Shown: positions 42,206 to 52,016, numbered from the stretch's first letter. The stretch is 64,000 nucleotides of DNA from Caldilineaceae bacterium (GCA_019637685.1 JAHBVF010000024.1:1-64000), one strand, 5' to 3'. Program-made: numbers and translations. The notes: generated from the letters alone by a model not told the origin.

Positions 42206-45200
42206 ATGCACCATCGACTGAAAACCGTTCCTCCCTCTTTGCTTTTGGCGGCGGCCCTGCTCGCCGCGCTGCTCTGGAGCAGCGGCCCGGCAGCCCAAGC
42301 CGCGCCATCGGCTATTACCATCACACTTTTCGCCCAGCAGGACGCAATGGTCCATTCCGGCACGGCCACCACCAACTACGGGGCCGGTTCCCTGGGCGTC
42401 ACCAGCAACAACCAAAGTTTCGTCTGGTTCGATCTTTCCAGTCTGCCCGCCAACGCCACCATCAACAGCGCGATGCTGATGCTGATGCCCGCGGACATTG
42501 TGGGCACTGGACCCCACAGTATCGGCGTGGCCCGGGTGCAGGCGGCCTGGGACGAAGCGACCGTCACCTGGGACACCAAACCCGCGGTTGGCACGCCGGC
42601 GGTCTTCACATCCGTGGGCGACTATACTGCACAGTCCTGGAATGTGACGCCTTCGGTCCAACAGATGCACGCGGGCACAGTGGACAACTACGGCGTAGCC
42701 CTGCTCACCAACACACCGGGCGTCTATTTTCATTCCAAAGAGACCGGCCCCGCGCCCCGGCTGATCATCACCGCCAGCCTGCCGCCGGAGGATGACCCGG
42801 ACCAGCCCGTGACCGATGGCAAACCCTTCACCGATCTGGGCGACGCGCCGGACAGCAGCAACAACCACGGCCAGAACAACACCGCCTATCCAGGGACACT
42901 GGGCCAGTTTCCCACTGTCTATCAGGGCACAGCAGCCGGTCAACCCGCGGGGCCTGTCCACGTCAACGGCCGTGTGGAAGCCGTCCTGGGCGACAATATC
43001 TCTCGCGAGCAGGGCGCGGACGGCGGCCCGGACGCGGATGGCATCAACAACATTCTGCGCGACGCGGCGGGTGGGGTGGCCGACACCGCGGACAACGACC
43101 GGGCCGACGACGGCTGGCGCAATCGCAATGTGCCGATCCTCGACTGCCAGCGCACGTCGCTGGTGGTGCGGGTCCACAAAGCACCAGGCGCGCAGTTGGA
43201 AACGATGTACCTGAACGTCTTCCACGACGGCAACCAGGACGGCGACTGGGCCGACACGGGCATCTGCCAGTTCCCCGACGGCCAGCAGGCCCGTTCCTAC
43301 GAATGGATTGTCCAGGACTACGCCGTAGACCTGAGCACCATTGCCCCCGGCAGCAGCCAGAATGTGACGGTCACGACAGTGCTGGTGCATAGCCCCAAAC
43401 CCAACGCCGAGGCCAACCGAGCCAGTTGGATGCGCTTCAGCCTGAGCGATCAGCCCGCGCCCCGCAACCCGGCCACCCATCTGGCCGACGGCCGCGGCCC
43501 CCATCCCAGCGACACGCCCAAAGCTTATGCCTACGGCGAAACCGAGGACATTCTCTACCGGCCCGATCCCAAAGGCCGACCGGGTGTGCTTACTTTGCAA
43601 AAGGCAGTGATTGTCCCCTCCACTCCCGTGGGCTATGCGGACACAGTCACCTATACCATTCGCCTGAAAAACACCGGCGGCACAGAGCCTGTCCAGGCCG
43701 AGATTCGGGACCTGCTTCCCTATCCGCTGCATCTGTTGCGCCAGATTGAAGATGGGCAGATATTCCTGGTCGATGTCAATGAGCTGTCGCCCGGTGTCAG
43801 CCCGCTGAATGCCCAATTGGAATATCGTAACGTACCGCCTGCCCCCATCCAGCAGGTGGTGCGCTGGACAGGGACCCTGGCCCCGGATGCCCAGGTGGAA
43901 CTGAGTTTTCTTGTCCACGTCCACCCCCTCTGCCAGGCTGGCCAGAACACCGTCACAATCACCAACACCGCCACCCTTCACAGCGCCGACGGCAGCAAAG
44001 TAGACGAAAAATCGGCCAGCTTTGAGGCCGCCTGCCCCGGCTACAGCCTGAGCGACATTCAGGTGGGCCAGGAGATTATCAGCGACAGCGACAGCGGCCA
44101 GACGAGTGCAGCCCAAGCAAAAACAGCCGACGCTGAAAGTGTATGGGGCGATCCCCACATAGACCTCCGCACAGGTATACGCGGCACTTTCACCAACAAT
44201 GCCAAGCAGCCTGTCACGCTGGGCTTCTCACTGAATTTTGAGGAGATCAAAGCCGGAGCCGCACAAGCCGATGCATCTATCCCACCTGTCTGCCGGGTGC
44301 TGACGCTGGAGCCGGGCGAAACCCGCACGCTGGATGTGTGGACGGACATGCGTCCCCTCGCCCTGGCCGCCGAGGCCATCCCCGACAACCCAGCCGAGGA
44401 ATTGGCCTTCCGCAGCCGCCTGCGCTATGCCATCCTCCCCACAGGCGAAACAGCCCAGTGCGCGCTTATCAGCAGACTGCCCGCAGAACTGGTAGCCGAG
44501 AATCTGCACTCCTTCCAATTCCGCCCGTGGGATGTGGGCGACGCGCCGGACAGGAGCAATCACCCGGCCACGGCCATGACCGCCTATACGGGCGTGCCAG
44601 CCAACTTCCCCACCGTCTTTGATGTGGCGACCGGCGCGCCGGAAGGCCCCCGTCACGCCCGACCCCGTCCCTTCCACCTCGGCCCGCGTGTGGAGTTCGA
44701 GCCGGACGCAGACCTGGGCGCGGCCCCTCGCAACATCGACCCAACCACCAACACGGCCAACCGGGATCGCTACGACGACGGCGTGGCCCTGGGCACGATT
44801 GCCTTCCAGAACTGCCAGACCACAACCTTTCAGGCCCGGGTCTACATTAGCGCCGCGGCCCAGGCCGCACTGCTGCAAAAGGGGCTGAAGACCGGTTATA
44901 TCAATAGCTGGGTGGACAGCAACCGGGACGGCGATTGGGCGGATGTGGCCCAGTGTGACAACACAGCCGCGCCCGAGCATATCGTCATCGATCAGCCCGT
45001 GGATATCGCCAGCCTGACGCCCGGCCTGAATACCATCGCCGTGGCGACAACCGGACCGGTGGCCTGGCCCGCGGAGATGGCCCAAAAATCCGCCTGGCTG
45101 CGGGTGATGCTCAGCGAAGAGAAGTCTGTGAAGCTGGCCGGCCAAGCCTACGGCGACGGCCGCGGACCAGCGACGGGCTACCGCACGGGTGAGACCGAAG

Positions 45201-47026
45201 ACTATCTGCTACACCCCAAAGGTTTGGGCGCGGACCCGGCCCTGGAATTGGGTCTGGCCTGGCAGCCCCTGGCCGTCGATCCGGCTCCTGGCGCGGCCTC
45301 GGCAGAGATGACAAGCCACGCACGCAAAGTGATCCTGCGGGTGGAGTACAGCAACGAAGGCTCTGACCCAGCCCTGGGCAGCAGTCTGATCATCACTTTG
45401 CCCACGGCCCTCCAAAATGCAACGCCGTTGGATGTGGTCAGCGTACCCGATCTGAATCTGGACAAAGCCACTCCCCCCGGTGTGATCTCGTTGGGAACTC
45501 TGCAACCGGGCCAGCGTGGGGTGATCCTCTATTCGTGGAAGGTGGAAGAAGGCGAAAGTGCCCGCTCCTTGTCCGCTGGCAATCCCGCCTACCTCAAACT
45601 GGGGGATATCAAAGGCGAAGTGCGTAGCAGCAGCCCGGAAGCCAGCCCGGCCAACAATATCGCCCAGGTGGAAACGGCCATCCCCGCGATAGTCCCGACG
45701 CTGGGCTTCGGCATCCCGGGCAGTCCTTATCGGGCGGCCAACGCCACCACATCCCGGGACAATGTGGAGGTGAGCGGCATTGCCCAACCAAACTCCACAT
45801 TGAACATCTTTGTGGATGGCCTTGAGAGCGGCGATAATGCCCGCAGCAGCCTGAGCCACTGGGGTTCCATCACCGAGACGGTCAAGGCCGGTACGGACGG
45901 AAGTTGGAGCTTTATCGTCAAAAATATGCCTGGTGGACTCTTCCGGGTGCGGGCTGGCTACGTCGTGCCCGATCTGGGCCGGGCGGCCGATGGGAAATCG
46001 ACACCGTTTCTCTTTGAAGCGCTGCTCCGGGTTAACCCGAACCTGCCCATCGATCCCCTGTCCATGGTTATCTCCGATGATCAGGGCCGGGCCTGGACGC
46101 CAGACACCCTCAACTTCAACATCGGGATGCCGCCGTCAGTCTTTGTGCCGGGGCGCACCTACACGATGCGGGTGCAGCAGACGCCCAACACGCACAATGT
46201 GGGGCTGGCCCTCAAATTCTTCTCTCCCTTCAGCGTTTTCGGCTTTGATGACTTGGGTGGCGGCGTGCTGGGGTGGACGGGCTGTCTCACCTGCACCCGC
46301 AGCATCGACATCGGCACAGGAACGGCTGGCTATGCTCTGGTCATCAACAACGGCGGTGAAGAGACAGTCTTGGAAGGGACATACAATACCACTGGCCTGG
46401 GCAGTGTGACCGACGCCGCGAACGGCCAGCCCATCAGCGGGGCCAGCGTGCGTCTGCTGGTTCAGACGGCTGTCTCGGATACGCTGGACAGCGGCTTTGT
46501 CTACGAGACGTGGGACGGCGCGGGCGGCCAGAGCAATCCCCAGACAACCGGGGCGGATGGCAGTTATCTCTTCGCGCCACCCGCGGGCAACTATCGGGTG
46601 CAGGTGACTGCCCCCGGCTATCAGCCCTACACCAGCGCCGCGGTGAATGTGGCCGACGGGGAGGCTGTGGCCCAGGCCATCGCGCTTTCGCCCGCGGTGA
46701 CAGGCGCGGCAGACGTCACAGTCTCCATCGGGCCGGGCGGCTTCGATCCGGGTGTATTGACAGTGCCGCCGGGCACGACCGTGCGCTGGGTGAACGTGGA
46801 TGTGACCGACCATTCGGTGGTGGCTGTTCCCAGCAGCCGGGCCGCAGCCGGTTTCAACAGCGGCACGCTCAGCCCAGGGGATAGTTACACCCACACCGTC
46901 AGCGAGGCAGGTACGCTGGGCCTGAGCGATGGCACAAATCCTTTCAACCAGGCCAGCCTGGTCATTGATCCCGCCGCGCCGAATCCGGGAAAGCAGTCGA
47001 TTTTCCTGCCCGCGATTCAGCGGTAA
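42206..47026 (+). CDS. Giant secreted protein with DNRLRE-, GEVED-, DUF11- and cupredoxin-like domains
   Basis: The 1606-residue protein has a signal peptide (LLLAAALLAALLWSSGPAAQA), a DNRLRE-type sheet domain (DAMVHSGTATTNYGAGSLGV to LIITAS, about residues 35-190), two GEVED-like blocks opening DLGDAPDSSNNHG and DVGDAPDRSNHPA with acidic DGxxD repeats (NQDGDWADTG, NRDGDWADVA) that probably bind calcium, DUF11-like folds, a carboxypeptidase-regulatory fold (PISGASVRLLVQ, residue about 1410), and a last plastocyanin-like sheet (VTVSIGPGGFDPGVLTVPPG, VRWVNVDVTDHSVV) lacking a complete copper site. It ends IFLPAIQR. Exported, surface-located, role unknown. GGAG stands nine bases before the ATG. 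A strong hairpin follows the stop. Confidence 0.85.
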   Translation: MHHRLKTVPPSLLLAAALLAALLWSSGPAAQAAPSAITITLFAQQDAMVHSGTATTNYGAGSLGVTSNNQSFVWFDLSSLPANATINSAMLMLMPADIVGTGPHSIGVARVQAAWDEATVTWDTKPAVGTPAVFTSVGDYTAQSWNVTPSVQQMHAGTVDNYGVALLTNTPGVYFHSKETGPAPRLIITASLPPEDDPDQPVTDGKPFTDLGDAPDSSNNHGQNNTAYPGTLGQFPTVYQGTAAGQPAGPVHVNGRVEAVLGDNISREQGADGGPDADGINNILRDAAGGVADTADNDRADDGWRNRNVPILDCQRTSLVVRVHKAPGAQLETMYLNVFHDGNQDGDWADTGICQFPDGQQARSYEWIVQDYAVDLSTIAPGSSQNVTVTTVLVHSPKPNAEANRASWMRFSLSDQPAPRNPATHLADGRGPHPSDTPKAYAYGETEDILYRPDPKGRPGVLTLQKAVIVPSTPVGYADTVTYTIRLKNTGGTEPVQAEIRDLLPYPLHLLRQIEDGQIFLVDVNELSPGVSPLNAQLEYRNVPPAPIQQVVRWTGTLAPDAQVELSFLVHVHPLCQAGQNTVTITNTATLHSADGSKVDEKSASFEAACPGYSLSDIQVGQEIISDSDSGQTSAAQAKTADAESVWGDPHIDLRTGIRGTFTNNAKQPVTLGFSLNFEEIKAGAAQADASIPPVCRVLTLEPGETRTLDVWTDMRPLALAAEAIPDNPAEELAFRSRLRYAILPTGETAQCALISRLPAELVAENLHSFQFRPWDVGDAPDRSNHPATAMTAYTGVPANFPTVFDVATGAPEGPRHARPRPFHLGPRVEFEPDADLGAAPRNIDPTTNTANRDRYDDGVALGTIAFQNCQTTTFQARVYISAAAQAALLQKGLKTGYINSWVDSNRDGDWADVAQCDNTAAPEHIVIDQPVDIASLTPGLNTIAVATTGPVAWPAEMAQKSAWLRVMLSEEKSVKLAGQAYGDGRGPATGYRTGETEDYLLHPKGLGADPALELGLAWQPLAVDPAPGAASAEMTSHARKVILRVEYSNEGSDPALGSSLIITLPTALQNATPLDVVSVPDLNLDKATPPGVISLGTLQPGQRGVILYSWKVEEGESARSLSAGNPAYLKLGDIKGEVRSSSPEASPANNIAQVETAIPAIVPTLGFGIPGSPYRAANATTSRDNVEVSGIAQPNSTLNIFVDGLESGDNARSSLSHWGSITETVKAGTDGSWSFIVKNMPGGLFRVRAGYVVPDLGRAADGKSTPFLFEALLRVNPNLPIDPLSMVISDDQGRAWTPDTLNFNIGMPPSVFVPGRTYTMRVQQTPNTHNVGLALKFFSPFSVFGFDDLGGGVLGWTGCLTCTRSIDIGTGTAGYALVINNGGEETVLEGTYNTTGLGSVTDAANGQPISGASVRLLVQTAVSDTLDSGFVYETWDGAGGQSNPQTTGADGSYLFAPPAGNYRVQVTAPGYQPYTSAAVNVADGEAVAQAIALSPAVTGAADVTVSIGPGGFDPGVLTVPPGTTVRWVNVDVTDHSVVAVPSSRAAAGFNSGTLSPGDSYTHTVSEAGTLGLSDGTNPFNQASLVIDPAAPNPGKQSIFLPAIQR

Positions 47027-47064
47027 GCGTCCGGCAGAGCTTGCCCAAAAATCAATAGCGTAGA

Positions 47065-47101
47065 GACTGGGGGGGCGTGATTGAATCACGCCCCCCCAGT
47101 C
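47065..47101. terminator. Perfect 17-bp hairpin after giant gene
   Basis: GACTGGGGGGGCGTGAT (47065-47081) pairs fully with 47085-47101 around a three-base loop, 39 bases past the stop codon. There is no T-run, but the stem is very stable. It is probably a terminator. The sequence between here and the IS (to 47196) has no clear gene; one frame ends GGEVRWVAELKHPR, possibly the last residues of a lost gene. Confidence 0.6.
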
Positions 47102-47196
47102 CGTTGGGACGGAATCCAGCGGCGGCGGAAACGGGTGGGGAGGTGCGTTGGGTGGCTGAACTGAAACATCCGCGATAACACAGGGGCGAGCTTAAG

Positions 47197-48655
47197 CTCC
47201 ACTTTATCCAAATGAGGGGATGGGGGTAGAAAAAAGAGAGAAGGCAGTGTAAGCTAGAAATCCATTATGAGGAGGAGACCTATGCTTACACTACCGGACC
47301 CGATTATGGCAGTTTTGACCCCATTTGCAAAAGCGTTCAATTACCGGATTTGGGATATGGTGCAGATTTTGGTGGTAGGCGCGATATTGACGCCAGGGAG
47401 ACGAACGGTAACGGCGATTCTACGAACGATGGGATTGCAGGAGGAAGCCTGCTTTCAAAACTATCACCGAGTGCTAAATCGGGCCAAATGGTCAGGGCTG
47501 GAAATGAGCAAAATTCTGTTAGGACTATTGGTGGCGGCCTTTTGTGTAGCAGGCGTAGCGCTGGTAATCGGAGCAGACGACACGATAGAAAGACGCAAGG
47601 GTGAAAAGATTCGGCAAAAGGGGGTCTTTCGAGACCCGGTGCGCTCCAGTCACAAGCACATGGTCTATACATTCGGCCTGCGCTGGATGAGCATGATGGT
47701 GCTTGTGCCAGTGCCTTGGACTGAGCGGATATGGGCACTCCCTTTTCTAACCGTGTTAGCTCCCAGTAAAAAGACGAATGCGGCGAAGGGCAAAAGACAC
47801 AAAACAACCATCGATTGGATTATGCAGATGATCAGTGCTGTGCGCCGCTGGCATTCAGAGAGAGCGATAATCCTCGTCACCGATGGCGGTTTGTGTGCTG
47901 TCAAACTGGGGTTACGCTGTGGCAATCTGCCTAACCCAGTCACTTGGGTCTCCCGCCTACGTTTAGATGCAGCCCTTTATGACTGGCCTGGTCCTCAACC
48001 AGACAGCAAACCGGGTCCCAAACCGAAAAAAGGCGAGCGTCAACCGTCACTCCAAGGACGTCTGGACGATGCGCAAACCGTCTGGCAACCCCTGTCCATC
48101 GCTTGGTATGGAGGCAAAAACAAGGACCTTGAGATTGTCACCGGCACGAACCTCTGGTATACACCCGGCTTTGACCCTTTGCCCATTCGTTGGGTTTTGG
48201 TCCGTGACCCAGCCGGTAAATTCAAGCCTACTGCCTTTGTCTGCACTGATCTTCAAGCCACTGCCGAACAGATTCTGCGCTGGTTCATTCTGCGCTGGGG
48301 TGTGGAAGTCACTTTTCAGGAAAGCCGAATTCACTTGAGACTGGAAACCCAGCGCCAGTGGTCCGACCTGGCCATTGCTCGCACCACTCCTGCTCTCTTG
48401 GCTCTCTTTTCTCTGATTAGCCTGTTCGTTTTTCAGATCATCGGCCACCAACCCCTGCCCGTTCGCACAGCTGCATGGTACACCAAACCGGAACCAACCT
48501 TCTCGGATGCTATCGCTTTTGTTCGTTTCTACTTATGGACAAACATGGAATCTACCCATTCCCCTGTCAAAACCACATTTGGGCTATTCCCCAACTCAAT
48601 TTGGGCCAGTCTGGTCGATTCTATCTGCTATGCAACCTGAATGGATAAAGTGGAG
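47197..48655 (+). mobile_element. IS701-like insertion sequence, complete (copy 1)
   Basis: A 1459-bp element bounded by 14-bp terminal inverted repeats, CTCCACTTTATCCA (47197-47210) and TGGATAAAGTGGAG (48642-48655), carrying one transposase gene. A possible 3-bp target duplication AAG flanks it (47194-47196 and 48656-48658), but it is too short to be sure. Its right end lies at the truncated 5' end of a primase gene. A related degraded copy with ends CTCGACTTTAGCCA is at 57121-58567. Confidence 0.85.
47282..48640 (+). CDS. IS701-like transposase (DDE)
   Basis: The 452-residue protein belongs to the DDE transposases of the IS701 group: ILTPGRRTVTAILRTMGL, NYHRVLNRAKWSGLEMSKIL, first catalytic region ALVIGADDTIERRKG, FRDPVRSSHKHMVYTFGLRW, second region ILVTDGGLCAV, RLRLDAALYDWP, and the third region RWGVEVTFQESRIHL with the catalytic Glu. 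Length is normal for the group (about 430-460). GGAGGAGA stands about five bases before the ATG at 47282. The stop codon overlaps the right terminal repeat. No frameshift was seen, so the element may be active. Confidence 0.9.
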   Translation: MLTLPDPIMAVLTPFAKAFNYRIWDMVQILVVGAILTPGRRTVTAILRTMGLQEEACFQNYHRVLNRAKWSGLEMSKILLGLLVAAFCVAGVALVIGADDTIERRKGEKIRQKGVFRDPVRSSHKHMVYTFGLRWMSMMVLVPVPWTERIWALPFLTVLAPSKKTNAAKGKRHKTTIDWIMQMISAVRRWHSERAIILVTDGGLCAVKLGLRCGNLPNPVTWVSRLRLDAALYDWPGPQPDSKPGPKPKKGERQPSLQGRLDDAQTVWQPLSIAWYGGKNKDLEIVTGTNLWYTPGFDPLPIRWVLVRDPAGKFKPTAFVCTDLQATAEQILRWFILRWGVEVTFQESRIHLRLETQRQWSDLAIARTTPALLALFSLISLFVFQIIGHQPLPVRTAAWYTKPEPTFSDAIAFVRFYLWTNMESTHSPVKTTFGLFPNSIWASLVDSICYAT

Positions 48656-50540
48656 AAGAAGGCGCCGCCGGGTATCGACCTGCTCTGGGCCAATCTCATC
48701 CTGATGGCCCCACCCAGCCTCCATCTCTCCGGCAAGCGCTATCGCTGGGCGGAGGGACTGGGCCCGGATGATGATGTTCTGACGCCCCTGCCGCTCGCCC
48801 TGGTTGCGCTTCTGCAAGAGGAAGAAGTGCCGGCAGAGGCAAGAAGCGCGCCCGTTCTCCCGGACACCATCCCCGATGGCAAACGCAACAGTACCCTTAC
48901 CAGCCTGGCCGGTTCCATGCGCCGGCGGGGAATGAGCCAGAACGCCATCGCGGCTGCTCTGCTGGCCGAGAACAGTGCCCGCTGTGTACCCCCGCTGGAC
49001 CCAGCCGAGGTGCAGGCCATCGCCACCAGCGTGTGCCGCTACGCGCCGGTGGTGACCCACTACCAGCGCACCGAGTTCGGAAACGCCCGCCGACTGGTGG
49101 ACCGCTACAGCCGAGAACTGTGCTTCTGTCACCCCTGGCAGAAGTGGCTGGTCTGGGATGGCCGCCGCTGGCAGATGGATGTCAGCGCCGAAGTATCCCG
49201 CCGCGCCAAAGCGACCATCAGTGCCATCATCGGCGAAGCCGCCAGCCTGGACGACGAAAATGAACGCAAGGCACTCTTCAAATGGGCCCTTCGCTCGGAA
49301 ACCTACGGCCAACTCCAGTCGATGATTGCCCTGGCTGCCATCGAGTCCGAGGTCGCCATTTTGCCTGAGTCGTTAGACACGGATATCTGGCTGCTCAACT
49401 GTATCAACGGCACGCTGGACCTGCGCACAGGGCAGCTCCGCCCCCATCGCCAGGAGGATTACATCACTCAACTGGCAAAGGTCGACTACAACCCGGAGGC
49501 CAGCGCACCCACCTGGCATGATTTTCTGAATCAGATGCTGGAAGGTGATGAAGAGACGATCCGCTATCTGCAACGGCTGGTGGGCTACGCGCTGACAGGC
49601 GAAGCCAGCGAGCGCATCCTGCCCATTCTGTGGGGCGGCGGCGCCAACGGCAAGAGCACCTTTCTGGAGGCACTCGCTTCTCTGTTGGGCGACTACGCCA
49701 GACGTACCCCCGCCGAGACACTGCTCAGCAAGCGGGCGGGTTTCCATCCCCAACGACGTCGCCCGGTTACAGGGCGCCCGTTTTGTGGTGGCGTCGGAAA
49801 GCGACGAGAGCCGCAAACTGGACGAAGCCAGGGTCAAACATCTCACAGGCAATGAGCGGGTTACAGCGCGCTATATGCGCGCCGAGTGGTTCGAGTTTAC
49901 CCCAGCCTTCACCCTCTGGCTGGCCACCAACCACCGACCCATCATCACAGGCACGGATGACGCCATCTGGGATCGCATTCGCCTCATCCACTTCGCTGTG
50001 AAAATCGTCGAGGAGGAGCGGGACAGAACGTTGGTTCACCGACTCACTCAGGAAGGTCCGGGTATCCTGGCCTGGGCCGTGCAAGGCTGCCTGGCCTGGC
50101 AGCAGGAAGGGCTGCGCACGTCAGAACGGGTCCACATCTCTACGGCAGAGTACCGCCAGGAGATGGACGACGTGGGCCAGTTTCTGGAGGACTGCTGCCA
50201 GCTTCATTCAAATCTGTCGGTGCCAGTCTCAATTCTCTACGAAGCCTATAGAGGCTGGTGTGCGATCAATGGCGACGCGCCCCTGAGCAAGCGGGCGCTG
50301 GGTAGCCGTTTGCGTGCCCAGGATTTTGTGCCGGCCAAATCCAACAGTGTGCGCCTGTGGCGGGGACTGGACCTGCGTCCAGTCGACGAGGCGGACGCGG
50401 GCGGGACACAACGGGACATACAAGTGGCTAATGAGGCAGGAGAAAAATCCGTGCCGTCATATAACAATCCTATGTCCCTCACTGTCCCTTCCACAGTTTC
50501 TCACGTCAACGGCGTGGAACAATTCGGGAGGCAATCATGA
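48641..50540 (+). pseudogene. D5/P4-type phage-plasmid primase-helicase, truncated and frameshifted
   Basis: The first codons come from the IS right end; the real protein starts inside a Prim-Pol domain end (NLILMAPPSLHLSGKRYRW). A helical linker and D5_N-like region (VRLVDRYSRELCF-like, DTDIWLLNCINGTLDLRTG) lead to the superfamily 3 helicase with Walker A GGGANGKSTFLEAL near codon 330. The frame then breaks at about 49741: frame one continues as low-quality sequence to 49855, and the correct continuation (IPNDVARLQGARFVVASESD, ARYMRAEWFEFTP, LWLATNHRPII, DRIRLIHF) is in another frame to 50540. Such primase-helicases start replication of satellites, phages or plasmids. The loss of the N-terminus and the frame change make it very likely non-functional. 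Confidence 0.8.
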
Positions 50541-50929
50541 CTATTCACTCTTTTGCTGACGTCCTCCGCCATCTGTCACCGCCCGTCTGTGTGGTGGAAC
50601 GATTGGCAGCCCAGGAGGCCAGCCTCTGCGTTGATGCAACCAACTTCCTGGCGCGGTGGCACGCGCTGCGCAGGGGAGAGCCGCTGGCCGAACTGGACGC
50701 TTGGCTCGCACGGGAATATGGGCCGGCCTCAGGGCCACGCCCCTCTCCCGACACGGCCCAGGGGTCCGGTGCAGAGGGGCGGCTCCCGCAGGCCGCGAGA
50801 ACGAGCGACGCCCCTGATGGCACAGCATCCAGCCATCCGGCCTATGGTCCAGGGAGAAAGGGTGCAGGTCTATTGTCTCAACAAGAGCCACCGATGGCTG
50901 AACGGTACGAAGAAGGAGGACTCCTGTGA
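50537..50929 (+). CDS. Unknown protein coupled to the primase gene
   Basis: A 130-residue protein with a helical first half (FADVLRHLSPPVCVVERL, NFLARWHALRRGEPLAELDA) and a low-complexity second half rich in Gly, Pro, Ser and Ala. GGGAGG stands five bases before the ATG, which overlaps the primase stop codon (ATGA). I do not recognise a family. Position in the primase cluster suggests a replication or plasmid-maintenance accessory. Confidence 0.6.
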   Translation: MTIHSFADVLRHLSPPVCVVERLAAQEASLCVDATNFLARWHALRRGEPLAELDAWLAREYGPASGPRPSPDTAQGSGAEGRLPQAARTSDAPDGTASSHPAYGPGRKGAGLLSQQEPPMAERYEEGGLL

Positions 50930-51828
50930 ACTATGCAGATTTACACGAAGCACTTGCGCGTCTGCCTGTGGACCCCAACCATCCGGCAGGCATACCCGAA
51001 GCTCTGGCTCCCTATCTCTCTACACCCAGGCGCATTGCCCAAAGCCGTTGTGCCCTGCCCTGGGTGGAGAACCGGCTGCTGGCCAGCCTGGCTCTCTCTG
51101 GCTGGTCCCTGCGTTATGCACTGATGGAGGCAGAAGCCCACAATCTGGGTTTGGTGGTGCGCAGCGTCTCCCTGACCCGGGCCTGTTCCAACCTGGCGCA
51201 AGCCAGTCTGTGGGAGACAGCAACCGTACGGTTGTCAGCCGCAGTCTCGCTGATTCGTCTCACACCGCTGGGAAGAGAGCTTCTGGTACAGAGTGGGCTG
51301 GATGTGGTCGAATCCGACTGGGAGCGGGTGGAACGGTTGCATCGGGGCGCAAGTGTTGGACAGATGGGCCATACTGCTGCTGTGTGTGCCTTTGCCTATC
51401 AAGCGCGCAAGCGAGGCTATGCGGTCACCCTCTGCCCGCCGCCCGTAGGCCCTGCCGAACCGGATGTGCTGCTTACTCAGGGCGAACGTTCAATCTATGT
51501 GGAGGTACAGGGCCGGGGTGGAGCGGTCTGGCGGCGCGCGGAGAAGTGGCGCAACGTCGGTGCTCTGTCCGGCGAGTTTGCCATCTGTGCCCTGACTCCC
51601 CATCAGGCCCAGCGCTATGTCCAGGAGGCCCGACGCGTCCGGGTGATTCCCAGTCTGGCCACCGATCTGACTTCGCTCCACCGCTGTCAGCCCCAGTCCC
51701 TGTGGACTCATCGTTGGGGAAGCCAGTCAGGCACACGCACAGACCAATGCGATTCGGACGTTGCCGTATCGTTTGGTATTGGTTGCGGTCAGGACGATAA
51801 CGATCAAACGAACGGAGCGACTAAATGA
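50926..51828 (+). CDS. Winged-helix plus nuclease-like protein (replication-relaxation type)
   Basis: The 300-residue product begins at a GTG that overlaps the stop of the previous gene (GTGA). Its first half is winged-helix-like (ALMEAEAHNLGLVVRSVSLTRA, RLSAAVSLIRLTPLGRELL), and the second half resembles a PD-(D/E)XK-type nuclease core: HTAAVCAFAYQARKRGY, then EPDVLLTQGERSIYVEVQGR with the Asp and Glu-x-Gln spacing of that fold. This layout is seen in the replication-relaxation proteins of conjugative and mobilisable plasmids in Gram-positive bacteria. No relaxase gene is present here. The last 40 residues are low complexity. The call is by pattern, not by a firm family hit. Confidence 0.6.
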   Translation: MNYADLHEALARLPVDPNHPAGIPEALAPYLSTPRRIAQSRCALPWVENRLLASLALSGWSLRYALMEAEAHNLGLVVRSVSLTRACSNLAQASLWETATVRLSAAVSLIRLTPLGRELLVQSGLDVVESDWERVERLHRGASVGQMGHTAAVCAFAYQARKRGYAVTLCPPPVGPAEPDVLLTQGERSIYVEVQGRGGAVWRRAEKWRNVGALSGEFAICALTPHQAQRYVQEARRVRVIPSLATDLTSLHRCQPQSLWTHRWGSQSGTRTDQCDSDVAVSFGIGCGQDDNDQTNGATK

Positions 51829-52016
51829 CTCAAGATAGTCTCATCGAACTGTTTGACAGACTGGCATGGATCGGTCACATTCTGACATGTAGGGAATCTG
51901 AGCCAGTGTCTGATCGTTTTGAGATTGGAGCAAATGCACAGGCGGAACCACCCGAACGGAATACGCATGCCTCGGCTTCTTCAATAGCCCGTGATGCGGA
52001 TACCAGAGCGAATTGA
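51825..52016 (+). CDS. Small unknown protein, coupled to preceding gene
   Basis: The 63-residue frame begins ATGA, overlapping the stop of the winged-helix gene, and opens MTQDSLIELFDRLAWIGHIL, a helix. The rest is polar without recognisable motif. The coupling argues for a real gene, perhaps shortened by later rearrangement. No function can be suggested. Confidence 0.45.
   Translation: MTQDSLIELFDRLAWIGHILTCRESEPVSDRFEIGANAQAEPPERNTHASASSIARDADTRAN

Noticed and set aside
47106..47176. Short frame ending GGEVRWVAELKHPR before the IS
   Set aside because: It could be the last residues of a lost gene, but it is too short and has no upstream coding continuation to support a feature.
47067..47200. 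Possible CRISPR or repeat array near the G/C-rich hairpin
   Set aside because: Only one palindrome is present; there is no regular repeat-spacer pattern here or elsewhere in the window.
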